Shown: piece after piece, positions 20,251 through 31,301 of the stretch
Numbering within the stretch: the first letter of the stretch is position 1
Layout: each line of letters begins with the position of its first letter
DNA from: Pythium myriotylum
Taxonomy: Eukaryota > Oomycota > Peronosporomycetes > Pythiales > Pythiaceae
DNA length: 64,000 bases
Direction of reading: 5' to 3'
Assembly: GCA_023091665.1 (NCBI GenBank)
Contig: JALJCQ010000015.1
Coordinates: 868,001-932,000 of the forward strand
Program-made: the position numbers and the translations under genes
Notes under the pieces: model-generated
The model's input: the letters and a program-made list of their open reading frames with translations, nothing else
Told to the model about the DNA's origin: nothing
Database searches by the model: none

Positions 20251-20927
20251 GCTGCTGGGCGCCGCGCTGCGAGCATGCAGAGAGCGAGGTGAGCGATGAC
20301 GAGGATGGAGGCCATGCAAGCAGCGTTGGCGTACCTCCTGAGCGGGTGGGGGCGGTCGCCAACGTTGGTCTCTGGGGCCCGCCCATCAAGGCTAAAGGTG
20401 GCCGCGGCCGACGATTGGCCGAAACCCGCGCAGAGAGCTCCGCTTATACCAACGCCAGCTGTTTTCCCGGCTCACTGGGCCGAAGTAATACTCGTGCTGA
20501 ATACCTCCGACGCTCCTCCCGCTCCGCTCCACTCCGCTCCCCTCCCCTCCGCTTCTCCTCCTCCTCTCCCCTCCGCTCCTCTTTGTCTCCGCGCATAGAG
20601 ACGGAGGAGCGAGAACACGCTCCAATTCTTCCACGGGCAATAATACTGGAACCGAGATCTCGCCGTACGCGACCCGTGCTCGGGCCCGGACAGGCCGACG
20701 AGCCATGGGACACTGACGGTGGGTCACCTCTCGTCTGTCGGCGCGCGCCCTGGATCTTCGCGGATTCGTTGAGGAGCGACGACACGCGTCCACCCACTGC
20801 GCCTGACTGCATGAGCACATGGGAGCGACAACCAGATCAATAAATATATTATTGCGATCGCACAATAATTAGAAGGGGGGAGGCTAGCCCAGTACAGGGG
20901 GGCTAGCCCGACTAATCCACTACATGG
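20251..20927. other. intergenic region with pyrimidine-rich tract
   Basis: About 680 bp between the NT-C2 gene start and the 3' end of the LRR receptor gene, both on the minus strand. It must hold the NT-C2 promoter. A degenerate C/T-rich stretch built on CTCCG units lies at about 20506-20592. Near the right end two GGGGGGCTAGCCC-like words (about 20877-20910) flank a possible terminator or polyadenylation region for the receptor gene. No gene is supported. Confidence 0.4.
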
Positions 20928-23900
20928 CTACACTTCCGTCTCCGCAATGACGAGCGACGACGACCGGTAGTCCGACACTGAGATCGAGTGCGAGCTGCTG
21001 TGGCTGCTCGCGAAGCTCGAATTGCCGTTTCGGCTGGAATTGGTGCGTCTCGACCAGCGATGCGTGCCGATCGAGCGGTCGCTGAGCGACGTGAGGCGGC
21101 CCTCGAGAAGCCGTACGATCTCTTCCTGCAGGTCGAGGGCTGACGGGCGATCCCGCAGGTCCGGATGCCAGCAACGGCGAGCCAAATACTGGATCTCGGC
21201 GGGGCACTCGGGGGAAAACCGCAGCATCTGGTGCTCCTCGCCGACCTCGGCGGTCGCCGCGGTCAGTCGCTTCATCGCATCCACGCACATCATCGTATCA
21301 AGCTCCCACAGGAGCAGTCCAAACGCGTACACATCTCCTTGCATCCCTCGGCGGCGTGCACGAGAACTCGCTGAGCCTAGCATGGTCGGTGTCATCGAGG
21401 TCACTGCCATGGGCACCACACCGCTACGGCTGTTCAGGAGCGACGAATCGAGCGCCGGTGACTGGGAGATCGAGGTCTGGAACATGTGCTTGACCTTCAT
21501 CCGTGCCTTCACGGCCGACGCTCGCACGTCCATACGCGAAGGCATGGCGTCTGGTACGTTCATAGCGAGGTCGATATCCATTCCGCTGAGCTTTGCTTCA
21601 CCTTGCTCATTCACAAGAACCTTTTCGGCGCGCAGATCACCGTGCACGTAGCCATTCGAGTGAAGGTAGACCAGTGCCATCGCCACATCCAACGCAATTG
21701 AAAGCTTGCAACGATGGACCGTATTCCCGGGGCTTCCCGCATCACTCACACTTGTCTGCGGACTCGGATACCAGGTGAAAGCACCGATGGCCTCGGGTTT
21801 GCGCTTCGGGTCTGCCAACTTGCGCTGGTAAAGTTTGCCTTCGCGCCGGGTCCTTTCTTCGTGGAAGATAGATGCAAGGGAGCCGCTGTGCATGTACTCA
21901 AATACAACTCCCATCTTCCACTTTGCAGAAGGATGTTGCGACTGGCTGTTGGAACCCAGCGTGATACCAATGAACTGGACGATGCATACGTGTTCCAGCA
22001 ACGACGCCAGCCTGACCTGTTCGACGAACGCACGCTCGTGGCGCCGTCGCCCACGCTGGAGCTTACTCCTCCCAGACAAGAGCGCATGCATCACAACCTG
22101 GAATCCCTGATACTCAGCTTTGAACATGGTCTCTGCTCCCTGGTGCTTTTGAGCCATCGGCTCTCGGACATTGATTTCGTCCAACGGGATCTCATACACA
22201 AGCAAGTCTTCGACCTTGCTGCGACCACGCCCTCTACGCCCCTTATCGTCCTCGAGGATTGCAACAACGTTCTGTTGGCCGTTCGCTCCGCCGAAATCCT
22301 TGGCAGGGCTTCCAAAAACCCAACTGGAATTGGTGTAGTCGTCGAGATCGTCAAAACTCCGACCAAATGTGCGACCACTTCCATCGGAGGCCTCGGGAGC
22401 GAAGGTGACGAACTGTGGCGGTTTTCGCTTGACCGCTTTCTTGTCGCGGCGCACGAGGAACACAAAGGCAGCGACAAGCAGTCCCATCGCGAAGCAGCCT
22501 CCGCCCAGTAGCAGCATAGCGTTGCTCGACATGCGAGAGTTGGAGGATGCGTTGCTCGAGTCAGTATCGCCAAGCGACCCTGAATCCGCCCTCGGTGATG
22601 TCGGCGACGACGAACTTGGGGATGGTGCCGACGTTGATGAAGGTGTTGAGCCGGGAACAAATGCATCATCACTGAGCACACAGACAGCTAAACCGTCGCG
22701 AACTACTTGGCTCTTCGCTTTGCCATTCACGCATGAGGAACTCAGTGCGCTGGTTGGCACCATGAAGCTGTCGAGATTCTTCAGAATATCCACATCTGCT
22801 TCAGTCACTTCGATGTTCTGAACTGGGTTTCCCGTCAGATCTCTACACAGGACAAGAGTTCAGCATATTATGTCCCGTGGAAACCGGGGAGAACGGCAGC
22901 ACGCACAGGTTCTTGAGCTTGGGTGGGAGGCGGACACCAGAAATGGAGGTTATCCTTACGTTGTTTCCGAGCCTCCTAATAAACAACAACGATTGAGGAT
23001 ACCCAGTGCTTGAACATTTGCCAGTCTGGTAAACTCACAGGTCGGTGAGCGAGGTGAAAGAAGAGAGATCCGGAAATCTTGTGAGGTTGTTGTTGCTCAG
23101 GTCCCTGCGGAACCACGAGACTAATGTGAGCCCCACTTCATGGTACGCGAATGGATATTCACGTACAACGTCTTGAGTGCCACGAGTGGGGTCGAGAAGT
23201 TGGACTTATCTGAGGTGAGCATGTTTCTGCTCAGATTCCTGGAAAAAAATCCCCACGGTCAGGAAGCAATGGACGCGCGCCCACGACACAACTATACTCA
23301 CAGCGTGTTGAGTGTGGGCGGAAATGCAAGCTCGCCGAGATCGACCAGGTTCATCCCGGACATGGAGAGGTACGTGAGCGAGGTGAGCCGGGTGAAGGCA
23401 TTGGCGGCGATGCTCTGGATGGGGTTCTGGTCGAGCGCGAGCCACTTGAGCTCGAGTGCGTCTGGCCATGGCACGCTGGGGCCGATTACTGCGATCTGAT
23501 TGTTTGCCAGATTTCTAACAGAAAACAACAACGCGACACAGGCACGTCAGCTACGAGGCTCCCCGGATCGAATGAATGGAAGACGTTGGTCTCTCACAGT
23601 GTCACGAGGCGGCGCGGGAGCTGCACTGTGTTGAGATCAGCGATCTTGTTTTGGTGGAGATCACTGGATACAGAGAGGCTCGCGTGAGTCGCACACTCGA
23701 CGCTTTTGGTCCAGGGGGCAAACACGTACAGTTCCTCCATGAGACTGTCGACGCTCGGGGACCGGAAGGTCGTGAGGAAGTTGTCGAAGAGCAGGAGTTT
23801 GTTCACGGGCGGGTAGCTCGCCACGGCCTCGAGGTTGAGGTGGGAGAGGTTGAGCGAGACGAAGGCGGCCGAGTCGTGGGTCACGTTAAAGCGGCGCTCG

Positions 23901-24049
23901 ACGCAGGCGGCGTCGAAGGCCACGGCGTCGCTCTCGCCGGCGTCGCCGCGCACGAGCGTGCTGGCGTTGGGGCAGTCGGCGCCGCGCGCCGCGTCCGCGA
24001 GCAGCGCCAGCGCCCACGGGAGCAGCAGCCGGATCCTCGGACGAGGCAT
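20928..24049 (-). CDS. LRR receptor-like protein with degenerate kinase domain (pseudokinase), 6 exons
   Basis: Exons 24049..23598, 23514..23302, 23238..23167, 23104..23039, 22975..22907 and 22842..20928, 928 residues. All five introns (62-83 nt) are phase 2 and sit at the same point of the LRR consensus, so exons 3-5 each encode one 22-24-residue repeat (Leu-x-Leu-x-x-Asn). A signal peptide (Leu-Leu-Leu-Pro-Trp-Ala-Leu-Ala-Leu) starts exon 1. A transmembrane helix follows the LRRs (Leu-Leu-Leu-Gly-Gly-Gly...Phe-Val-Phe-Leu-Val), then basic residues and a kinase-fold domain. The VAIK lysine is replaced (Val-Val-Met-His). HRD reads His-Gly-Asp, the catalytic-loop Asn is Lys, and DFG reads Gly-Met-Asp. 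The activation segment is expanded by a Ser-rich insert, while Asp-Val-Tyr-Ala-Phe-Gly-Leu-Leu-Leu-Trp-Glu-Leu is kept. The fold is intact but catalysis is unlikely; it is a predicted cell-surface sensor signalling through a partner. Confidence 0.8.
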
Positions 24050-25399
24050 CTTGTGAGCTGCATGCACCGCGGTTCTTCGCTTCTCCTCCCGCCTCGCGTC
24101 GCCGTTCGATGCGCCATCATGGCTTGAAGCCTCTCACCAGCTGCGGCACGGCGAAAAGTCAACTCACGTGGGCGAGTGGTTGTGCCCTAGCCCCTGTCCA
24201 CATCAAGCCAGAGAGGGTGCCTTCTGTGTGATTTGTATCTTTTTGTAAAGTATTTCATGAGACAGTATAGAGGTCGAGAGGTGGAGAGGCTTGTCATTGG
24301 GGGGTTGCGACTGCCCCCAGCTGGCGCGCTGACCCACTGTGGCGTCGTCTGCTCGCGTTGGATGAGGCGAGTGCTGCATTGTCCGTCGCGCCCACAGAGC
24401 CACCGCGCGGCGCCCAACGTTGGTGGCGAGCTGAACCAGAAAGAAAAGCCGCCGAGAAACCCCCCCGGGGCGTCCAGAAAAAAGAGACCGGGGTCACTCG
24501 GATTCTGTGTCGACGACGTGACGCTACGTGGCTCGCGCTTGTGTCGCAGAAGTTAGCTTCCGAGGCTAATTGCCGAGGAGCCTTGCGAAGGCACGAGCGG
24601 CCGGCCTGTCGAGAGGCCTGTCCAGGACGCGACCGGCGGCAGACCGGGCGCGCGACTCGACTGCTGCAGCGCTCGCTGCCCATCCGACCGATCCGCGGCG
24701 TGGAACTGCAGTGCTGACTGGCCACCGGCCAAAGTTTCGAACTGCAGAGAGAGACCCACTCTTGGATTAGCCTGCACTAGCTCGAACACTGATTTAGCTT
24801 CAAGTCGACATGGCTACACTTCTGACTTGCAGATGGCCCGTTTTTCGGGGCGCGCTCGAATTCACGCTTCACTCGCGTTTCGCAAGTCTGGGACGCGGAC
24901 GCACGCCACGCTTCTCCTGCTGACCACTGCACAGCATGGTTTCTGTGGAGCTGAGAGGTGACGTGACTCGCGCTGTCCAAGCAGATCCAAGATCGGCATG
25001 CATTTGTGGACTGCAGACGTCGCCCGTGGAAGGTCTCAGCTAGGCGATCACTGAAGCGATATAGTATCAATATCTTCGCGGTCCGGCGGATCCACTTCGG
25101 ACATGTCAAACAGCAGACCAAGTCGCGTAATGGGCCGCCGAGCGTCTGCCGGATACTCGTGGAAGAAGCGGCGGAGCTCGAGGAGAGAAGGAGAAGGCGC
25201 GTCAGAAAGACGAAAAAGCTAGGCAGGATGCAGTCATCCGGGCGTAGAAGAAGCACACACTGCCTCGTCGTGGCACACTAGAGTCCACAACGTGAACTGA
25301 TTGGATCTTTTGTGGACCACGAAAGATCGAGCCAACACATCACAGTACGAAACACTGAGTAATGGCCAGTGCAACTCTATTTTCGTTCGTCTACCAGCA
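24050..25399. other. intergenic region without a supported gene
   Basis: About 1.35 kb between the start of the LRR receptor gene and the 3' end of the next gene, both on the minus strand. Overlapping open frames occur on both strands but none has a recognisable domain, signal peptide or consistent splice partner. The left part should be the receptor promoter. I found no tRNA or repeat here. Confidence 0.4.
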
Positions 25400-27528
25400 T
25401 TAGTCCAGCTTCGAGGACGAGAAACTCGTCATTCGGGAGAGCAAAATCGACTTCGCACACTGGCGCAACTTATTTCGAAGCGCAAGGAACTGCAAGGCTT
25501 CGGCGCGTCCTCGCTCCTCTTCCTCGTCTATTTTTTCTTCCGCCCCATCTTGGGGAGGCGGCTCCGGTTCGTCCTTGCTCAACGAGTCCTCTATAACGGA
25601 GGGAATGGCAAAACTTGGATACTGGAATGCTGTTGAGAACCGACCGCTGTAGATGGACTGGAGACTTGCCCGAAGTTCATCTGCAACTTCTGGTCGCAAA
25701 GTCGAGACGGCCTTGGCAAGTGCGTCTAAAAGAAACAGCGTATCCGCCATCTACACAGACACGGCGAGTTTGAGTTAGCACACCCGAGTCCTCTACTCAG
25801 CAAGGAAAGCCGCACCTTTTCCATCGACTCGAGGAAGGATCCGCACGTGGCAGGAAAGACGCAATCCGATTTGAAGCGGCCCCACAACCAAGATGCTGGG
25901 TAGGAAGGCATCGCAACATTTTGTTGGTGGCCAGCGATCACCAGAAGGAGCACTTCGGATGTGAACAAATTCGCGTCGACTTGGGCAGCTTGAAGGATAT
26001 TTGAAATCTTGGGAACACGGTGGACGTAACCAGCGAAGTCAGTGTTCCACAAGGCGCTCTCGCCAAACAGACGCAGAAGTGGGGTCAGCCACGGCCAGCT
26101 GAACGACGATTCAGACGCAGGCAAGAATCCGAGCCACACTCTAAGCAAACCACTATCTTGCAGCTTGTCGATCGTGAATTGATGGCTCGTGGGTGTCCCT
26201 CCTGATGCGTCCACAACGAAATGCAGTAGCTGAAGCAAAACGATCACGAAATCGCTGTGATCAGCCTCAAATCCTGGCTTTGACACAAGGCCCGAGAGTA
26301 CTTGTAATTGGCGCTGTATGGTTGGAAAAAGCTGCTGGATAGAGATAGCTAGCGAATGCTGTGACTGACGAGCCGAAAGCGAGTTGAACTCTTTCGAAAC
26401 TGCAAGTTCAGCAAACACTCGGAATACTAGTCGTGTGCGTTGGGTCGATATGGCGCTCGTGTCCGTTTGAATCGACGGCTTCGAGAACGAGAAGAATGGA
26501 TCTTCCGACGGTGGGTTTAGTGATGAAGAAGCACTCTCCTGAACTACCAGCCCCTTGAGCTTTGTGAAACCACTAGAGCACACGTCACTAGAGTCTGAGA
26601 ACCTCAGTAGCTGGTCCCGGAATACGAAGATATAACGTTGCCATTCGCCGTTGACCCCGAATACCCGTTTATCGTCTTCTGATGACACGTCGTGATCGAG
26701 CAATTTAATCGCGAGATCACATAGCGCTTCGTCGATCTTCCATTCTGCCCACTTCTCGCTCGAGATAAGTGAGAAGCAAGTCGAGTACGTTTTACTTGTC
26801 AGAAAGTGAAGTTGGTCCGAGCGACGCAACGAATCCGCTGGACCTGTCGACGTGGAGATAGAGTGGTGCGAGTTGTGAAACACTGGAAAGTCACCTTCGT
26901 ACACCAAGCTAAGATCGTCGGGGTCTTCTTCGGCTGCGTATACCTCAACAAAATCGTCACTGAACTTCTCTTCTTCCTGCTCACGTTGAGCAGGTGCGTC
27001 GAGCTGGAATTGCTCAATCTTGGATCTCAGGTCAGCCTCATCTGGCTCATGCTCCAACAAGGGAACACGCAGATTGCTCATCAAGGAGTTGCCAATGCTA
27101 CTCTCCGGATGCGCCACACACAGTCGCGGTACCAAAAGCAGAATTGCAGCGGCAAGCAACGAACTGCCTTCGGTTCCGCGACGCTTGTTCGCCGAGTCGT
27201 TGAGATACTCGATATTCTCCACCATCTTTGCAGTCAATGGAAACCGACGCGCCTCCACAACGTCCTCCATGCCTTCAGCAAGCGATCGGTACTTGGCTGC
27301 GAGCGCGATCAATTGGGATTCGTCCACGACGGGGAAGTCGAACTGGAGAGCGTCGTAGGCTGCGCGAGGATCTCCTCGCTGGCTGGTCGCCGAGAAGAAC
27401 GGCGCTGGCCCATCCTTGGCGCGGCCACTGGTAGAGACCGACGCGGCGCCAACGCTGTCGCCCGCGTGCTGCTCGTTCTCCTTAAGCGCCGCTACGAGCT
27501 GCGCAATGAAGTCGTCGCGAGACGTCAT
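25400..27528 (-). CDS. conserved-looking helical protein of unknown function, 2 exons
   Basis: Exons 27528..25816 and 25750..25400, 687 residues, joined in phase 0 across a 65-nt intron (GTGCGG donor, GTGTAG acceptor) that removes an out-of-frame tail. The start at ATG 27528 follows from a clean Met-Thr-Ser-Arg-Asp-Asp-Phe helix. The protein is mostly alpha-helical with Leu-rich pairs reminiscent of HEAT/ARM-type solenoids. It has an acidic loop near residues 200-215 and a Pro/Glu-rich acidic loop near the C-terminus. No catalytic motif, signal peptide or membrane helix is visible, and I do not recognise the family. It shares a very short divergent promoter (about 106 bp) with the prolyl 4-hydroxylase gene. 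Confidence 0.6.
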
Positions 27529-27634
27529 GGCTCTCGATGAGCTGTCAGGGAGGGCTCTTGATGGACACGTCACTGTTCTGAGGTGGCGAGGAGCTACGAG
27601 CAATCCTTTCCACGTTGGGTGTCATATTGCAAAG

Positions 27635-29075
27635 ATGGCCAAGCCGGCGTCCAAGAAGCCCTCTGCAGGTGCTGCGAAGGCGCCCTCCCCCACGGAAACC
27701 AAGCCCGCCAAGTCAGGCTCATGGAGCCTCTCGGTTCTTGCGGCGATAGTCGTGTTGGGTCTGGCGCTGGCGCTCGTGCAAGATCCATCGCAGCTCAAGT
27801 CTCGGCTTGTCGAGCTGACCAAACGGCGCTTGGCCGAAAGCACGAACTCGTCGGCCGCCAGCTCTAGCACCGTCGATTGCAACGATGCACTCACTCACCT
27901 CACTGATGTGCTCCCCGTGAAGGGATTCCATGTGCTCTGCATCAAGACCACGCCCCTCGATTCGTACGAACGGAGCTTTGCACTGCCTATCTCACCCTAA
28001 TGTGTTGACGAGTGTACATACGTGAGTACAGGCTGCTGATCACTGGATTCAAGGACGGCATGCTGCCGAACCGTACGACAGAGAGCGCACTCGACATAAT
28101 GGCGTTCCGTCATGCAGTGGAAGAACTGTTCGAGATCAAATTACCAGAAGACGAGATCGCCAAGAAGTTCAAGCAACCATACGCTTTCTTTACACCAGAC
28201 GGAGAGCGGTTGGAGACTAGACTAAGCGTACTCGCGGATCGTATCGTCTTTTTGTTTGAAGGAGGTCAGTTTATCTGGCCTGGCATCCGTATTGGGCACA
28301 AACGTAAGTTTTGTTTTGTCTGGTGAGGATGCTGCGCTATAAAATCACGCTGACTCATAAAATTGGCGAAACAGGGACAATCAAGAATCTCTTCGGCAAG
28401 GGTGATGTTGTCATGGAGACCATGAGTATGATCCCACTAGTTTTCAGTGTTGAAGAGTTCCTCCGCGACGATGAGATCGACATTATCTTGGAGCTCTCGC
28501 TTCCACACCTTCACCAATCAGGTGTGACGCTGAATGATGGCCACGAAAATCGTCCTGCTACAGATTGGCGGACCAGCACCACATACTTCTTACCCTCGTC
28601 CGCACATGAGGTCGTCCAGAACATTGACAGACGCACGCAGGATCTTGTCAAAGTCCCCATGACTCACCAGGAGTTTGTCCAAGTCCTTCGATACGAGGAA
28701 ACTCAAAAGTACGACCACCATCACGATTACTTTAGCGTCCAACGCCACCAAAACAACCCTGACTTGCTCAAGAGGATTGAGCACGGCTACAAGAACCGAA
28801 TGATCACAGTCTTTTGGTACATGTCGGACGTTGCCAAAGGAGGACACACGATTTTCCCGCGTGCCGGCGGGTTGCCACCACCCAAGTCAATGAAAGACTG
28901 CACTGTCGGTCTCAAAGTCGCCCCCAAGAAACGTAAGGTCATTATCTTTTACAGCATGCTACCGACCGGCGAAGGAGATCCGATGAGTTTGCACGGTGGA
29001 TGCCCCGTCGAGGACGGCATTAAGTTCTCGGGTAACAAGTGGGTGTGGAACAAGCCACGTGGTGACATCAAGTGA
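27635..29075 (+). CDS. membrane-anchored prolyl 4-hydroxylase, 3 exons
   Basis: Exons 27635..27963, 28032..28303 and 28375..29075, 433 residues. Introns are 68 nt (GTACGA to TACAG, phase 2) and 71 nt (GTAAGT to AACAG with a GCTGACTC branch point, phase 1). A single N-terminal membrane helix (Leu-Ala-Ala-Ile-Val-Val-Leu-Gly-Leu-Ala, about 36-48) predicts a type II ER or Golgi protein with a luminal catalytic domain. The last about 220 residues match the 2-oxoglutarate/Fe(II) prolyl 4-hydroxylase fold. The iron-binding His-x-Asp lies in Tyr-Asp-His-His-His-Asp-Tyr-Phe, the distal His in Ser-Leu-His-Gly-Gly-Cys-Pro-Val, and the 2-oxoglutarate-binding Lys in Asn-Lys-Trp. It would hydroxylate proline in secreted proteins, of which this window holds several Pro/Thr-rich candidates. 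The middle domain (about 110-200) is not assigned. Confidence 0.85.
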
Positions 29076-29466
29076 AGATCGTGACCCCCATTGACTGAAA
29101 TGAACAGTTTCTTTCTCGAATGAGATTTTCTAGTCGTCGGCTTTGGTTGTACATTTTCTTATTCAGTCGTGTCTTCTAGCCACAATCGACAGTAGCGTGT
29201 CTGAGGAGCATAGACATTCAACGAGAAGCGACCTCATTTGCTCGCGTTGGGATGTTCGTAGTATCCACAGCTCAAAACTATTTCCGTTGAGATTCGAGGG
29301 TGTTGCTTCTCTCGGTGGGTTTTGTAATTTCGGAATTGAGCTCCTCACGGAATCTTGAAGAGCCACGTACCTACCACGCACACGGAAGAAATGGCCCCAC
29401 GAGCCATTCCGAGCACTCGTCGTCGGGTTTGTGCTGGAGACAGGCAGAGCGGAGCGCTGCTCGGCC

Positions 29467-31008
29467 ATGGACGAGTTTGCGATCGTGAAGACCCTCTCGA
29501 ACGCTATCTTCGGCTCCGTGGCGCTCGTGCGGCACCGGCCGACCAGCGCGATCTACGCCATGAAGATGATGAGCCTCGCCCACATTGCGGCGCAACAAGC
29601 GGTGACGGGGCCTGTCGTGCTCGAAGACGGGGACACGGAGCTGCGCGTGCTGCGACGCATTTCAGGCAATCGCGTCATGGTCGGTGTCGGTTGCGACGCC
29701 GTTAAGGACTGCGAGGAGCCTGCGAGCGAAGTGGATCGCTGCAGTTGGAGTGTCAATCCGATGTGGGAGGCATGGGGAAGTAACAGCAGTTGTGAGGTGG
29801 ATCACCACAACCTGTTGATTCTGCACAAGGATTTTGTCGACGAGAAGTCAAGAACGAGATGCCTCGTGTTCGATTTCTGCCCTTACGGCGAGCTCTACGA
29901 TCAGCTTCAGGAGACTCCACACCACACCCTGGGTATCGAAAATGCGCGCATTTACTTCGCACAAATTGTGAACGCGGTTCGCTATATTCACGCGCACAAC
30001 ATCTCCCACCGCGACCTGTCCCTGGAGAACGTTCTCTTGGACTTGAATCACGAATGTCGACTGGGAGACTTTGGACTATCGTGCGAGTACGGGACCATGT
30101 GCAGTGGAAGAGTTGGAAAAGTATTTTATATGGCCCCAGAGGTGTACAGCTGGCAGCCGGGGGAGCTCTACAACGGACTACAAGCGGACATTTGGTCGCT
30201 TGGAATCGTGCTGTTTATTCTTGTCACTGGGGCCCCCCCTTTCGATACCCCGAGCAACGTGGATGCACGATTCCGACTCGTCAAATCCAGCGGCATATAT
30301 AGCCTTCTCGCTACATGGAGACTTGACGCGAAACTGCCTCACGATCTCTGCGACTTACTTACTCAGCTACTACGTGTTGATGCCGATGACCGGGTAGATA
30401 TCGAGAACGTGTGGTCACATCAATGGCTTCAAGGTGGCACGATCATTCAGCCATCCAGTAAATCCAACGATCAATACATTGATGGACACGAATCTGGTTC
30501 ATACACAGAATCCAGCTTTGCTGCGATGGTGAGAGATGAGACCCAAGGCTACACCGAACCACAGGAAGAACTCAGCACCGAGCATCGCGAGTCAACCAAG
30601 ACGCGCCACCGAAAGCGCATCAAGATCATGATCGAACCCGGCTACGCCGAACCATCCGTTGGGTCCAGTCGAATAGCGGGATTTTTCGGTGGGCCAGTCT
30701 TTGAGGGTGATTTTTCTCCAGACATCGGGCCACCTCCCGAGCTGCGACATGAGAATCTCGACAGCGAGTCCTCTCCACACGGTCCTCTCCGCCTTCCTAT
30801 CCAGCCTACGACCTCTCCAATCGTGTGGCCGAAAGTTGGCGTCGAAGCCGCCTTTCGCACCCTCTTCGTACCAGAGGTGCTCGCAGTTCCAACTCGCGAA
30901 GATGAATGCAAACCCCAGACCGAGGTCCAACGAACGGAACCGACTCGCCGTCGACCGCGACGGAATTCAAGCCCGCTTTGCTCGTCATCGTCTTCTCCTT
31001 CAAGCTAA
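29467..31008 (+). CDS. Ser/Thr protein kinase, CAMK-like
   Basis: A 513-residue protein from ATG 29467; the upstream frame is leader. The kinase domain covers about residues 5-325. The glycine loop is degenerate (Ser-Asn-Ala-x-Phe-Gly), the ATP lysine is Lys33 (Tyr-Ala-Met-Lys), and the alpha-C Glu is in Asp-Thr-Glu-Leu. A Cys/Trp-containing insert of about 45 residues sits between alpha-C and strand 4. The catalytic loop His-Arg-Asp-Leu-Ser-x-Glu-Asn and Asp-Phe-Gly are intact. Met-Ala-Pro-Glu and Asp-Ile-Trp-Ser-Leu-Gly complete an active-looking kinase. Gly-Ala-Pro-Pro-Phe and the Trp near the end of the domain fit the CAMK/CDPK/SNF1-like branch, without EF-hands. The C-terminal 190 residues are Pro/Glu/Arg-rich and disordered with many Ser/Thr-Pro sites. 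The insert does not behave as an intron in phase, so I kept it. Confidence 0.75.
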   Translation: MDEFAIVKTLSNAIFGSVALVRHRPTSAIYAMKMMSLAHIAAQQAVTGPVVLEDGDTELRVLRRISGNRVMVGVGCDAVKDCEEPASEVDRCSWSVNPMWEAWGSNSSCEVDHHNLLILHKDFVDEKSRTRCLVFDFCPYGELYDQLQETPHHTLGIENARIYFAQIVNAVRYIHAHNISHRDLSLENVLLDLNHECRLGDFGLSCEYGTMCSGRVGKVFYMAPEVYSWQPGELYNGLQADIWSLGIVLFILVTGAPPFDTPSNVDARFRLVKSSGIYSLLATWRLDAKLPHDLCDLLTQLLRVDADDRVDIENVWSHQWLQGGTIIQPSSKSNDQYIDGHESGSYTESSFAAMVRDETQGYTEPQEELSTEHRESTKTRHRKRIKIMIEPGYAEPSVGSSRIAGFFGGPVFEGDFSPDIGPPPELRHENLDSESSPHGPLRLPIQPTTSPIVWPKVGVEAAFRTLFVPEVLAVPTREDECKPQTEVQRTEPTRRRPRRNSSPLCSSSSSPSS

Positions 31009-31301
31009 TGCAACCAGATCCCAAGCTGCAACCACCGAGAAAGATGGGACCTCCACCACCTGCGACCACCTCCCAGCGCCAACACGCGCCAACCCATATC
31101 GACTACGACGAGTCTCGCTCTTCCATTGCTCTTTCGCGTCGTCGCGTGCTTCGTTCGCTCGTGTAGCGCAGCAATCCCGGTCTGCTTGAAGTGCTCGCGG
31201 GATGGCTACAGAACTGACTACGTACTGAATTAGTGGCATCTTCGTTCCAACTGTTCCGTGGGTTAAATTACCGGGAAGTTACGCTGCCGTGTAACCCCCG
31301 A

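Noticed and set aside
20506..20592. Pyrimidine-rich tract as a microsatellite or mobile element
   Set aside because: The CTCCG units are irregular and lack target duplications; more likely promoter sequence of the NT-C2 gene.
24160..25390. Several overlapping short frames between the LRR receptor and the helical protein
   Set aside because: No domain, no consistent strand, no splice signals linking them.
29640..29810. A possible intron inside the kinase N-lobe
   Set aside because: Candidate acceptors do not restore frame with any good donor, and the frame is open throughout.
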